Source: Actinomycetes bacterium
Lineage (GTDB): Bacteria > Actinomycetota > Actinomycetes > Mycobacteriales > Mycobacteriaceae
Direction: 5' to 3'
DNA: 40,938 nucleotides
Assembly (NCBI GenBank): GCA_023460175.1
Contig: JAEWRC010000106.1
Span: 1 to 40,938, forward strand
Shown: in pieces, positions 19,678 through 28,887 of the stretch
Layout: each line of letters starts with the position of its first letter
Position numbering within the stretch: position 1 is the stretch's first letter
Program-made: the position numbers and the translations under genes
Notes under the pieces: generated by a model
Seen by the model: the letters and a program-made list of their open reading frames with translations, nothing else
Told to the model about the DNA's origin: nothing
Database searches by the model: none

Positions 19678-19763
19678 TTCGTCAGGGAGGCTGGGTACGG
19701 TCGTCGTCGCTGGCCTGAAGTACCCGGCCAAACCAGATAGATGGCTAATGAGCAGGAGGAATC

Positions 19764-20081
19764 GTGGCCCTTCCCCAGTTGACCGACGAACAGCGCGCGG
19801 CAGCGTTGGAGAAGGCTGCTGCCGCACGTCGAGCCCGAGCTGAACTCAAGGATCGGCTCAAGCGCGGCGGCACCAACCTCAAGCAAGTCCTGAAGGACGC
19901 CGAGACCGACGAGGTCCTCGGCAAGATGAAGGTCTCCGCCCTGCTGGAAGCCCTGCCCAAGGTGGGCAAGGTCAAGGCCCAGGAGATCATGACCGAGCTC
20001 GAGATCGCGCCGACCCGCCGCCTGCGCGGCCTCGGCGACCGGCAGCGCAAGGCGCTGCTGGAAAAGTTCGACCCCTCCTAA
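19764..20081 (+). CDS. mihF: Mycobacterial integration host factor, nucleoid-associated protein
   Basis: 105 residues, basic. mIHF bends and compacts DNA and is not related in sequence to E. coli IHF. A long N-terminal helix (LTDEQRAAALEKAAAARRARAELKDRL) precedes a compact helical domain with the helix-two-turns-helix-like PKVGKVKAQEIMTELEIAPTRRLRGLGDRQR. The GTG at 19764 follows AGGAGG (19754-19759) and gives MALPQLTDEQRAAAL, the known short form; there is no in-frame longer start. gmk follows after only 7 bases. The gap before it holds its own promoter-like site. Confidence 0.95.
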   Translation: MALPQLTDEQRAAALEKAAAARRARAELKDRLKRGGTNLKQVLKDAETDEVLGKMKVSALLEALPKVGKVKAQEIMTELEIAPTRRLRGLGDRQRKALLEKFDPS

Positions 20082-20088
20082 GGGGGTC

Positions 20089-20667
20089 GTGGGCACCAGC
20101 GGGGGACCGGACGGTCGTGTGATCGTGCTGTCCGGCCCCTCCGCGGTCGGCAAGTCGACCATTGTCCGCTGCTTGCGAGATCGGCTCCCGGAGCTGTACT
20201 TCAGCGTGTCCGCCACCACCAGGGCGGCGCGCCCGGGCGAGGTCGACGGTGTCGATTATCACTTCGTCACGCCCGCAGCGTTCCAAGACCTGATCGACCG
20301 CGGTGAACTTCTCGAATGGGCCGACATCCACGGCGGTCTGCACCGTTCCGGGACACCCGCCGGGCCGGTCCGCGCGGCCATGCAGGCCGGGCGGACCGTC
20401 CTGATCGAGGTGGACCTGGCCGGGGCGCGGGCGGTCAAGCAGACGCTGCCGGCGGCCACCTCGGTGTTCTTGGCCCCGCCCAGCTGGGCGGTGCTCGAGT
20501 CCCGATTGATCGGGCGCGGCACCGAATCCGCCGAGGTCATAGCGCGCCGCCTGACCACCGCACGCGAGGAAATCGCCGCTCAGGGCGACTTCGATGTGGT
20601 GGTGGTGAACAGCGAATTGGAAACGGCCTGCGCCGAATTGGTATCCTTGCTGGTAACGCGCCCTTGA
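20089..20667 (+). CDS. gmk: Guanylate kinase
   Basis: 192 residues. Phosphorylates GMP to GDP with ATP. P-loop GPSAVGKST is near the N-terminus; the GMP-binding part has SVSATTRAARPGEVDGVDYHFV and GELLEWADIHGGLHRSGTP; VLIEVDLAGARAVK and FLAPPSWAVLESRLIGRGTES follow with the lid. The GTG start lies 7 bases after mihF, so they are probably one transcript. The length and all motifs are normal. Confidence 0.96.
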   Translation: MGTSGGPDGRVIVLSGPSAVGKSTIVRCLRDRLPELYFSVSATTRAARPGEVDGVDYHFVTPAAFQDLIDRGELLEWADIHGGLHRSGTPAGPVRAAMQAGRTVLIEVDLAGARAVKQTLPAATSVFLAPPSWAVLESRLIGRGTESAEVIARRLTTAREEIAAQGDFDVVVVNSELETACAELVSLLVTRP

Positions 20668-20732
20668 GTTCAACATTTTGAGAACAAATCTTTCGAGAAT
20701 TTGCTTTCAGCAACCGCCAGGAGAGTTTTTCA

Positions 20733-21047
20733 GTGACTAACACGCCCGCCGACACCCTGACCGCCACCGACGCGGTCGACACCGCGGGATTCGGCGCCTA
20801 TGACACGCCGCTGGGCATCACCAACCCGCCCATCGATGAGTTGCTGGAGCGGGTGTCGAGCAAATATGCGCTGGTGATCTACGCCGCCAAGCGCGCCCGG
20901 CAGATCAACGACTACTACAACCAGCTCGGCGACGGCATTCTCGAGTACGTCGGCCCGCTGGTGGAGCCGGGCCTGCAGGAGAAGCCGCTGTCGATCGCGA
21001 TGCGCGAGATCCACGGCGACCTGCTCGAGCACACCGAAGGCGAGTAG
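20733..21047 (+). CDS. rpoZ: RNA polymerase omega subunit
   Basis: 104 residues. Helps assemble RNA polymerase by holding the beta' subunit. The conserved core is NPPIDELLERVSSKYALVIYAAKRARQINDYY, followed by YVGPLVEPGLQEKPLSIAMREIHGDLL. The N-terminal ~25 residues are a variable actinobacterial extension. A CAGGAGAG ribosome site precedes the GTG at 20733. The 65-base AT-rich gap after gmk may hold its own promoter. coaBC begins 16 bases downstream. Confidence 0.95.
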   Translation: MTNTPADTLTATDAVDTAGFGAYDTPLGITNPPIDELLERVSSKYALVIYAAKRARQINDYYNQLGDGILEYVGPLVEPGLQEKPLSIAMREIHGDLLEHTEGE

Positions 21048-21063
21048 CGAGCAGCGACCGCAG

Positions 21064-22302
21064 ATGGCTGCCAAACGGATCGTCGTCGGCGTAGCCGGCG
21101 GAATCGCGGCCTACAAGGCCTGTTCAGTAATTCGCCAGCTGTCCGAGGCAGGCCATCAGGTCCGCGTCGTTCCCACCGAATCCGCGCTGCAGTTCGTCGG
21201 GGCCGCCACCTTCGAGGCGCTGTCCGGCCAACCGGTGCGCACCGGGGTCTTCGAAGATGTGCCCGAGGTGCCGCATGTCCGCATCGGCCAGCAGGCCGAC
21301 CTGATCGTCGTCGCCCCGGCTACTGCAGATCTGTTGGCCCGGGCCGTCGCGGGCCGTGCCGATGATCTGCTGACCGCGACGTTGCTGACCGTGCGTTGTC
21401 CGGTGCTGTTCGCCCCGGCGATGCACACCGAGATGTGGCAGCACCCCGCCACCGTCGACAACGTGGCGACGCTGCGCAAGCGCGGCGCGGTGGTGCTCGA
21501 ACCGGCCGCCGGTCGCCTCACCGGCGCCGACACCGGGCCCGGCCGGTTGCCCGAACCCGAAGAGATCACCACCTTCGCCGAACTGCTGCTGGCGCGCGGC
21601 GATGCGCTGCCGCACGACCTGTCCGGCACCCGCGTCCTGGTGACCGCCGGCGGCACCCGGGAACCGCTGGACCCGGTGCGCTTCATCGGCAACCGCAGTT
21701 CCGGCAAGCAGGGCTACGCGGTGGCCCGGGTCGCTGCCCAGCGCGGTGCCGAGGTAACCCTGATCGCCGGCAACACCGCCGGCCTGGCCGACCCCGCGGG
21801 GGTCGAGGTGGTCCGCATCGGCTCGGCCGCTCAACTGCGCGACGCGGTCTCCAAGCACGCCCCCGAGGCCAACGTCCTGGTGATGGCCGCCGCCGTCGCC
21901 GACTTCCGGCCCGCCTCGGTGTCGGCCGCCAAGATCAAGAAGGGCAGCGACTCGGAACCGAGTTCGATCGACCTGATCCGCAACGACGACGTGTTGGCCG
22001 CCACCGTGCGGGCCCGCGCCGACGGACAGTTGCCAAATATGCACACCATCGTCGGGTTCGCCGCCGAAACCGGCGACGCCAACGGCGACGTGCTGTTCCA
22101 TGCCCGCGCGAAACTGCAGCGCAAGGGCTGCGATCTGCTGGTCGTCAACGCGGTCGGCGAGGGCCGCGCGTTCGAAGTCGACAGCAACGACGGCTGGTTG
22201 CTGGCCGCCGACGGTGCCGAGGTGGCCCTGGAGCACGGGTCGAAGACGTTGATGGCGAGTCGTATCGTTGACTCGATCGCGGCGTTGGTCGGGGACCGGT
22301 AA
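21064..22302 (+). CDS. coaBC: Bifunctional phosphopantothenoylcysteine decarboxylase / phosphopantothenate-cysteine ligase
   Basis: 412 residues; two steps of coenzyme A synthesis. The N-terminal FMN-binding CoaC half has VGVAGGIAAYKACSVIRQL, VPHVRIGQQADLIVVAPATADLLAR (active-site His) and FAPAMHTEMW. In many relatives the last motif is PAMNxxMW; the His form is seen in mycobacteria. The CoaB half starts near residue 185 with VLVTAGGTREPLDPVRFIGNRSSGKQGYA and contains MAAAVADFRP, KIKKG and GCDLLVVNAVGEGRAFE. The ATG at 21064 follows rpoZ by 16 bases. Conserved essential gene. Confidence 0.96.
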   Translation: MAAKRIVVGVAGGIAAYKACSVIRQLSEAGHQVRVVPTESALQFVGAATFEALSGQPVRTGVFEDVPEVPHVRIGQQADLIVVAPATADLLARAVAGRADDLLTATLLTVRCPVLFAPAMHTEMWQHPATVDNVATLRKRGAVVLEPAAGRLTGADTGPGRLPEPEEITTFAELLLARGDALPHDLSGTRVLVTAGGTREPLDPVRFIGNRSSGKQGYAVARVAAQRGAEVTLIAGNTAGLADPAGVEVVRIGSAAQLRDAVSKHAPEANVLVMAAAVADFRPASVSAAKIKKGSDSEPSSIDLIRNDDVLAATVRARADGQLPNMHTIVGFAAETGDANGDVLFHARAKLQRKGCDLLVVNAVGEGRAFEVDSNDGWLLAADGAEVALEHGSKTLMASRIVDSIAALVGDR

Positions 22303-22400
22303 TCCCGCGGTCGCTGCCGCCCAGCGTGCGCCGAAAGGTTGTAAGGCGGGCGCGATAAGCTTCGATGAACTAAACGATCTTGGGCCAGAAGGGCGGAAAC

Positions 22401-23612
<1,212 letters not shown>

Positions 23613-23613
23613 C

Positions 23614-25122
23614 TCACGAAGTGAACGCGTAGTCGTCGAGATCGAAGCGGCGACTACGCACATCGGCCTCCAGCGTGGTCGCCGGTCGTAGCGGCACATC
23701 GCCGTTCTTGTCGAAGTAGTAGCTGTTGGCCTGCGCGCAGCTGTCCTGCCAGAAGATCTGCCGGTGCCGCTTGCGCATCATCTCGGCGAAGTAGCGGGCA
23801 TTGGCCTCGGGACGCACCTCCACGCGGGTGGCGCCGTCGGCCCGCGCCCGCCGCAGGCACCGCACGATATGCCGGGTCTGGGTCTCGATCAGCGCGAAGA
23901 ACGACGAACCGACGTACCCGTAGGGCCCGCACACGCAGAAGAAGTTGGGGAAACCCGGCACGCTGACGCCCTCGTAGGCCTGCATCCGGTTGGTGCTCCA
24001 GAACTCCGCCAGCGTGGTCCCGTCCGGACCGGTCAGCGCGAATGAGTCGCTGTCGACGTCCATCACCTTGAACCCGGTCGCCAGGATCAGCACGTCCAGG
24101 TCGTGGGTGGTGGGGTCGTGGGTGGTGGGGTCGTGAGTCGCGCCGCCGGCGGTGGACACCCCGGCCGCGGTGATCCGCGAGATGGGGTCGGTCACCAACT
24201 CGACGTTGTCACGGTTGAACGTCGACAGATAGGTGTTGTGGAAGCCGGGACGCTTGCAGCCCACCGCGTAGCGCGGGGTCAGCTTGTCGCGCACCACCGG
24301 ATCGTCGACCTGGTTGCGCAGATACGCCCGCCCGGCGGCCTCGGCGCGCCCGGCCATCGGGAACACCGTGTGGTACTGGGCCGACAACGGGAACGTCACC
24401 TCGACGAAGGCCTGGCTCAGCACCCGGCCCAACACCTTGCCGCCCGGCACCCGCATCGCCAGCCGTGCGACCCGGGGCAGCGGTAGATCGACCTTCGGGA
24501 AACACCAGATGGGCGTGCGTTGAAACACCGTGAGCCGCTGGACGATCGGGGCGATCTCGGGAATCACCTGCACGGCCGAGGCACCGGTGCCGATGATCCC
24601 CACCCGACGGTCCGCGAGTGGCACGCCGTGGTCCCACCGCGCGGTGTGCAGCGTGGGTCCGGCGAAGCTGTCCACCCCGTCGATGTCGGGCAGCTTGGGT
24701 TCGTTGAGCACGCCGGCGGCATTGACCAGATAGCGCGCGGTGAGCTCACCGGTGTCGGTGCTGACCCGCCACAGGTTGTCCTCGGCGTCGAAGGCGGCGC
24801 CGGTGACAGTGATGCCGAACCGCATCCGGTCGCCGATGCCGTACTTGGCCACGCAGTGTTCGGCGTAGGACTTGAGCTCGGCGCCCGGCGCGTAGGTGCG
24901 GGTCCAGTCGGGACTCTGCTCGAAAGAGAACTGATACGAGAACGACGGGATGTCCACGCCGATACCGGGGTAGGTGTTCCAGTGCCAGGTACCGCCCACC
25001 TCGGGACCGGCCTCGACGATCAGGTAGTCGGACAGGCCGGCCCGGTCGAGTCCGATCGCGATGCCGATCCCGGAGAAACCGGCGCCGACGATCAGGATCT
25101 GGTGATCGGGTGCGTGGCCCAT
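23614..25122 (-). CDS. FAD-dependent monooxygenase, Baeyer-Villiger type (Rv1393c-like)
   Basis: 502 residues. The first FAD-binding Rossmann motif is GAGFSG (13-18), followed by EAGPEVGGTWHWNTYPGIGVDIP, which is typical of Baeyer-Villiger monooxygenases and EthA relatives. The BVMO fingerprint is present as FAGPTLHTARWD (153-164). The NADPH-binding motif GTGASA is at 178-183. LILATGF marks the end of the pyridine-nucleotide domain. Just before it, around residues 328-341, a HDPTT unit is repeated because of a 15-base DNA repeat. Oxidises ketones or heteroatoms; substrate unknown. It lies 9 bases after the lipase gene on the same strand, so a Baeyer-Villiger ester product and an esterase may act in sequence. 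Confidence 0.92.
   Translation of the reverse strand: MGHAPDHQILIVGAGFSGIGIAIGLDRAGLSDYLIVEAGPEVGGTWHWNTYPGIGVDIPSFSYQFSFEQSPDWTRTYAPGAELKSYAEHCVAKYGIGDRMRFGITVTGAAFDAEDNLWRVSTDTGELTARYLVNAAGVLNEPKLPDIDGVDSFAGPTLHTARWDHGVPLADRRVGIIGTGASAVQVIPEIAPIVQRLTVFQRTPIWCFPKVDLPLPRVARLAMRVPGGKVLGRVLSQAFVEVTFPLSAQYHTVFPMAGRAEAAGRAYLRNQVDDPVVRDKLTPRYAVGCKRPGFHNTYLSTFNRDNVELVTDPISRITAAGVSTAGGATHDPTTHDPTTHDLDVLILATGFKVMDVDSDSFALTGPDGTTLAEFWSTNRMQAYEGVSVPGFPNFFCVCGPYGYVGSSFFALIETQTRHIVRCLRRARADGATRVEVRPEANARYFAEMMRKRHRQIFWQDSCAQANSYYFDKNGDVPLRPATTLEADVRSRRFDLDDYAFTS
24100..24129 (+). repeat. 15-bp tandem repeat inside the monooxygenase gene
   Basis: GTCGTGGGTGGTGGG occurs twice in tandem (24100-24114, 24115-24129), with a partial third copy from 24130. 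The unit is a multiple of three and keeps the reading frame, adding a THDPT repeat. Copy number may vary between strains. Confidence 0.85.
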
Positions 25123-25131
25123 GTCCCGACT

Positions 25132-26067
25132 CTAAGCGTGCAGGGCGGCCCTCAGGGCGGCCAATCCGCGATCCATCGCCTCCGTGGTCGCGGGCACCAC
25201 CCCGGCATAGCCGAGGTACCCGTGGATCAGCGTCTCGGCGTGATCGACGGTGACGGCGACACCGGCCTTGCCCAGCTGTTCGCCGTAGCTGATGCCGTCG
25301 TCGCGCAGCGGGTCGTGGCCGGCCACCGCGATGTAGGCCGGCGCCAACCCGGCCAGGTTGGCGGCCCGGCTCGGTGCCAGCGTGGCGGGCAGCGCGGCCA
25401 GGTCGGTCAGGTCCACGTCCGGGGCGTACCAGGCGCTGAACCCGGCGATGGCCTCGAGGTCGAGGATCGGCGCGTGCGCGTTCTCGGTGTAGGAGGCAAG
25501 CGTGGTGTCCCAGGTGATCGCCGGGTACCACAACAGCTGCAAGCGCAGCTCCGGTCCGCCGGCGTCGCGGGCCAACTGGGCCAGCACCGCCGCGAGGTTG
25601 CCGCCGGCCGAATCGCCGGCGACGGCCAGCCGCCGCGGATCGCCGCCGAACTGTTCGGCGTGCTCGGCGATCCACTGCAGCACGGCCCAGGCGTCGTCGA
25701 CGGCCGCCGGGTACGGGTGTTCGGGGGCCAGCCGGTAGTCGACGGCGACGACGATCGCGTCGGTCCCGACGACATGCTGGCGCGCGGTCCCGTCGTGGGT
25801 CTCGAGGTCGCCGGCGGCGAACCCGCCGCCGTGCAGGAACAGCACCACCGGTGCCGCCCCGGAATGTTCCGGGGGCCAATAGATCCGGATCGGGATGGGC
25901 CCGGCCGCGCTGTCGACCTTGCGATCCTCCGCGCGCACCTCGGGGTGCAGCGGCGCGCGGGGCAGGTCCCGCAGGGCCTTGCGGGCCGCCTCCGGGCCGT
26001 CGGTGGGGGACAGGCGGAACGGAACCGCCTCGAGGACCTGCTGCAGGATGGGGTCGATGCTCGCCAT
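25132..26067 (-). CDS. Alpha/beta hydrolase, hormone-sensitive lipase family (LipH/LipI-like)
   Basis: 311 residues. The oxyanion motif HGGG (79-82) and nucleophile motif GDSAGG with Ser153 are those of HSL-type esterases. Asp252 in HDPLRDD and His282 in IHGYLG complete the triad. No signal peptide, so it is cytoplasmic. Short to medium acyl esters are the usual substrates. Its position, next to a YhhN-like gene and priA, corresponds to lipH/lipI (Rv1399c/Rv1400c) of M. tuberculosis. The ATG at 26067 lies 7 bases after a -10 hexamer, predicting a leaderless transcript that continues into the monooxygenase gene. Confidence 0.93.
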   Translation of the reverse strand: MASIDPILQQVLEAVPFRLSPTDGPEAARKALRDLPRAPLHPEVRAEDRKVDSAAGPIPIRIYWPPEHSGAAPVVLFLHGGGFAAGDLETHDGTARQHVVGTDAIVVAVDYRLAPEHPYPAAVDDAWAVLQWIAEHAEQFGGDPRRLAVAGDSAGGNLAAVLAQLARDAGGPELRLQLLWYPAITWDTTLASYTENAHAPILDLEAIAGFSAWYAPDVDLTDLAALPATLAPSRAANLAGLAPAYIAVAGHDPLRDDGISYGEQLGKAGVAVTVDHAETLIHGYLGYAGVVPATTEAMDRGLAALRAALHA

Positions 26068-26073
26068 CGCCTC

Positions 26074-26100
26074 AACCTATCGGTAGCCGTCGGCTACGTT
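26074..26100. promoter_or_regulatory. Divergent leaderless promoter pair with shared palindrome
   Basis: The 39 bases between the lipase ATG and the YhhN-like GTG hold TAGGTT on the minus strand (26079-26074) and TACGTT on the plus strand (26095-26100). Each fits TANNNT and lies six bases from its start codon, so both mRNAs should begin at the start codon. Between them GTAGCC (26083-26088) and GGCTAC (26092-26097) form a palindrome overlapping the plus-strand -10. Confidence 0.5.
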
Positions 26101-26106
26101 CGCAGA

Positions 26107-26817
26107 GTGGTATCCCCCTCCTCGGTGACGCGTGCACCGCAATCCCGGCTGTGGATCGCCGGCGCGGTGGTCGGCGCCGGTTACGGAATATTTCTGCTGT
26201 TCGCGGCGCTGCGCCTGCCCTCGGGCGCCGACCTGACCGGCCAGTTCTGGGGCCAGCCGGCGGTCAAGGCCGCGATGGCGTTGCTGTTGGCCGCGGCCGC
26301 GCTGAGCCACCCGCGGGTGCGCGAGCGGCGCTGGCTGCTGGGCGCGCTGCTGTTCTCGGCCGTCGGTGATCTGCTGCTGGCCATGCCCTGGTGGGAGCCG
26401 TCCTTCGTGGGCGGCCTCGGCGCGTTCCTGGTCGCCCACCTGTGTTACCTGGGCGCGTTGGTCCCGCTGGTCCGGGTCACGCCCGGGCGCGCCGGCGCCG
26501 CGGTGGTGGTGGTGCTCGCCTGCGCGGCGCTGTTGATCTGGTTCTGGCCGCACCTGGCGGTCGACGGGCTGACCGTGCCGGTGACGCTGTACATCGCGGT
26601 GCTCGGCGCCATGGTGTGCGCGGCGCTGCTGGCTCGGCTGCCCACGTGGTGGACCGCCGCGGGCGCGGTGTGCTTCGCGGTCTCGGACTCGATGATCGGG
26701 ATCAGCGAGTTCATCCGGCACGACCAATTGCTCGCGGCGCCGATCTGGTGGGCCTACGCGCTGTCCCAGGTGCTGATCACCGCGGGCTTCTTCTTCGGCC
26801 GCCCGTCCCCACCGTGA
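26107..26817 (+). CDS. YhhN family membrane protein, lysoplasmalogenase-like (Rv1401-like)
   Basis: 236 residues, about eight hydrophobic segments covering nearly the whole length. The YhhN/TMEM86 pattern is visible in LLGALLFSAVGDLLLAMPW, FLVAHLCYLGAL, VPVTLYIAVLGAMVCAAL and AVCFAVSDSMIGISEF, where conserved aspartates (GD, SD) face the membrane. Characterised relatives hydrolyse the vinyl-ether bond of lysoplasmalogens; whether mycobacterial members do so is not known. GTG at 26107 is the predicted first base of the transcript. Its stop overlaps the priA GTG (GTGA), so the two are co-translated. Confidence 0.85.
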   Translation: MVSPSSVTRAPQSRLWIAGAVVGAGYGIFLLFAALRLPSGADLTGQFWGQPAVKAAMALLLAAAALSHPRVRERRWLLGALLFSAVGDLLLAMPWWEPSFVGGLGAFLVAHLCYLGALVPLVRVTPGRAGAAVVVVLACAALLIWFWPHLAVDGLTVPVTLYIAVLGAMVCAALLARLPTWWTAAGAVCFAVSDSMIGISEFIRHDQLLAAPIWWAYALSQVLITAGFFFGRPSPP

Positions 26818-28838
26818 CCGCCGAACGCAAGGCCGCCGAGCACGAGCCGATCGCCCGGGTGCTGCCGATGCTCACGGTGCCGCATCTGGATCGCGAATTC
26901 GACTATCTGGTGCGCGAGGAACAGTCCGACGACGCCCAACCCGGGGTCCGGGTCCGCGTCCGGTTTCACGGCCGGTTGGTCGACGCCTTCGTGCTCGAAC
27001 GACGTTGGAACACCGACCATGAGGGCAAACTCGGCTGGCTGGACCGGGTGGTGTCGCCCGAACGCGTGCTCACCCCGGAGGTGCGGCGGCTGGCCGACGC
27101 GGTCTCGGCGCGCTACGCCGGCACCCGGCCCGACGTGCTGCGCCTGGCGATCCCGCCGCGGCACGCCCGGGTGGAGAAGGAAACCGCCGCGGCGCCAACG
27201 CCGTTCGAGGCCACCGCACCCGACGCGGCGGCCTGGGCCGGCTACGCCGGCGGTCCGACCTTCTTGACCGCCCTCGAGGAGGCCCGCGCGGTACGCGCCG
27301 TGTGGCAGGCCCTGCCCGGTGAGTCATGGACCGACCGGATCGCCGACATGGCCGCGGCCACGCTGCGCGGCGGCCGCCGGGTTCTGGCCGTCGTCCCGGA
27401 TCAGCGGGACGTGGATGCGTTGTGGCACAGCGCCGTCGCGCGCTGCGGCCCCGACGCGGTGGTCGCGCTGTCGGCGGGGCTGGGGCCCACCGCACGCTAT
27501 CGACGCTGGCTGTCGGTGCTGCGCGGCGGCGCCCACTTCGTGATCGGCACCCGCAGCGCGGTGTTCGCGCCGGTGCACGATTTGGGCCTGGTGGTGGTGT
27601 GGGACGACGGCGACGACACGCTGTCGGAGCCGCGCGCCCCGTACCCGCACGCCCGCGAGGTGGCGATGCTGCGCGCACACCAGTTGCGCTGCGCCGCGGT
27701 CATCGGCGGGTTCGCCCGCACCGCCGAGGCGCAGGCCCTGGTGCGCAGCGGCTGGGCGCACGACCTGGTGGCATCGCGGCCGGTGCTGCGCGAGCGGGCC
27801 CCGCGGGTGGTCGCGCTCGACGACGACGGCTTTGAGCAGGAGCGCGATCCCGCCGCGCGTACGGCCCGGCTGCCGTCGGTGGCACTGCGGGCCGCCCGCA
27901 CCGCGCTGCAGGCCGATCGGCCGGTGCTGGTACAGGTTCCGCGCCGGGGATATGTGCCCTCGCTGGCGTGTGCGCGGTGCCGCACCGTCGCGCGCTGCCG
28001 ACACTGCACGGGGCCGCTGTCGCTGACCGAACGCCGGGCCGTCGGCGCCGAATGCCGATGGTGCGGACGCGTCGACCCGACCCTGCGCTGCGTGCGCTGC
28101 GGCTCGGATGCGGTGCGGGCGGTCGTCATCGGCGCGCGCCGCACCGCCGAGGAGTTCGGCCGGGCGTTCCCCGGGGTCCCCGTCATCACGTCCTCGGGGG
28201 ACTCGATGGTCGACACGGTCGACGCCCGGGCCGGCCTGGTGATCGCGACGCCCGGCGCCGAACCGGTGGCCGACGGCGGATACGGGGCGGCGCTGCTGCT
28301 CGACGGCTGGGCGCTGCTGGGCCGGCAGGACCTGCGCGCGGCCGAGGACACCCTGCGCCGCTGGCTGGCGGCGGCCGCGCAGGTCCGCCCACACCGCGAC
28401 GGCGGGACGGTGGTGGCGGTCGCCGAGGCCGCGATCCCCACCGTGCAGATGCTGATCCGTTGGGATCCGGTCGGGGCCGCCGAGGCCGAACTCGACGAAC
28501 GCGCCGAGGTCGGGCTGCCGCCGAGCGTGCACATGGCCGCCCTCGACGGGACCTCCGACGGCGTGGCGGCGTTGTTGGCCGAGGCCGGGATCCCCGGTTC
28601 GGCGCTCGGGTCGGCCCTTGGATCGGCGGATGTGCTCGGACCGGTCGAACTGCCGGTGGGCGCGCGCCGACCACCCGGGCTGGACCCGGGGGTCGAGGTG
28701 GTCCGGATGCTGGTGCGGGTGGGCCGCGATCAGGGGCTGGCGTTGGCCTCGGCGTTGCGCGGGGCCACCGCGGTGCTCAGCGCCCGTCGCGAACACGATC
28801 CGGTTCGGGTGCAGATCGACCCGCTGCACTTCGGTTGA
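26814..28838 (+). CDS. priA: PriA-like primosomal protein N' lacking helicase motifs
   Basis: 674 residues. In most bacteria PriA is a 3'-5' helicase that restarts stalled forks. The N-terminal 3'-end-binding domain (LPHLDREFDYLV-like start; VRVRVRFHGRLVDAFVLER) and the zinc domain are kept, with eight cysteines at 386, 389, 395, 398, 414, 417, 426 and 429. But the Walker A position near 168-175 reads PGESWTD instead of GxTGSGKT, and the DEEH box is DDGDD (264-268). ATP hydrolysis is therefore unlikely. This degenerate form is typical of actinobacteria. Starts in the GTGA overlap with the YhhN-like gene. Confidence 0.93.
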   Translation: MTAERKAAEHEPIARVLPMLTVPHLDREFDYLVREEQSDDAQPGVRVRVRFHGRLVDAFVLERRWNTDHEGKLGWLDRVVSPERVLTPEVRRLADAVSARYAGTRPDVLRLAIPPRHARVEKETAAAPTPFEATAPDAAAWAGYAGGPTFLTALEEARAVRAVWQALPGESWTDRIADMAAATLRGGRRVLAVVPDQRDVDALWHSAVARCGPDAVVALSAGLGPTARYRRWLSVLRGGAHFVIGTRSAVFAPVHDLGLVVVWDDGDDTLSEPRAPYPHAREVAMLRAHQLRCAAVIGGFARTAEAQALVRSGWAHDLVASRPVLRERAPRVVALDDDGFEQERDPAARTARLPSVALRAARTALQADRPVLVQVPRRGYVPSLACARCRTVARCRHCTGPLSLTERRAVGAECRWCGRVDPTLRCVRCGSDAVRAVVIGARRTAEEFGRAFPGVPVITSSGDSMVDTVDARAGLVIATPGAEPVADGGYGAALLLDGWALLGRQDLRAAEDTLRRWLAAAAQVRPHRDGGTVVAVAEAAIPTVQMLIRWDPVGAAEAELDERAEVGLPPSVHMAALDGTSDGVAALLAEAGIPGSALGSALGSADVLGPVELPVGARRPPGLDPGVEVVRMLVRVGRDQGLALASALRGATAVLSARREHDPVRVQIDPLHFG

Positions 28839-28887
28839 GCGCATAAGGTATTACCGGCCATGCGGGCGGAGAACGCGGGGGACTGGT

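Noticed and set aside
22303..22400. Possible SAM riboswitch before metK
   Set aside because: The 98-base gap shows no kink-turn, conserved core or terminator hairpin of any SAM riboswitch class that I can recognise.
24520..26106. Long plus-strand frame upstream of the YhhN-like gene, reading through the monooxygenase and lipase region
   Set aside because: It is antisense to two clear enzymes. The real gene begins at the GTG at 26107, where the hydrophobic protein starts and a -10 hexamer fits.
28618..28887. N-terminal extension of the DUF2207 protein into priA
   Set aside because: It overlaps the priA 3' end. The signal-anchor sequence begins at the ATG at 28888.
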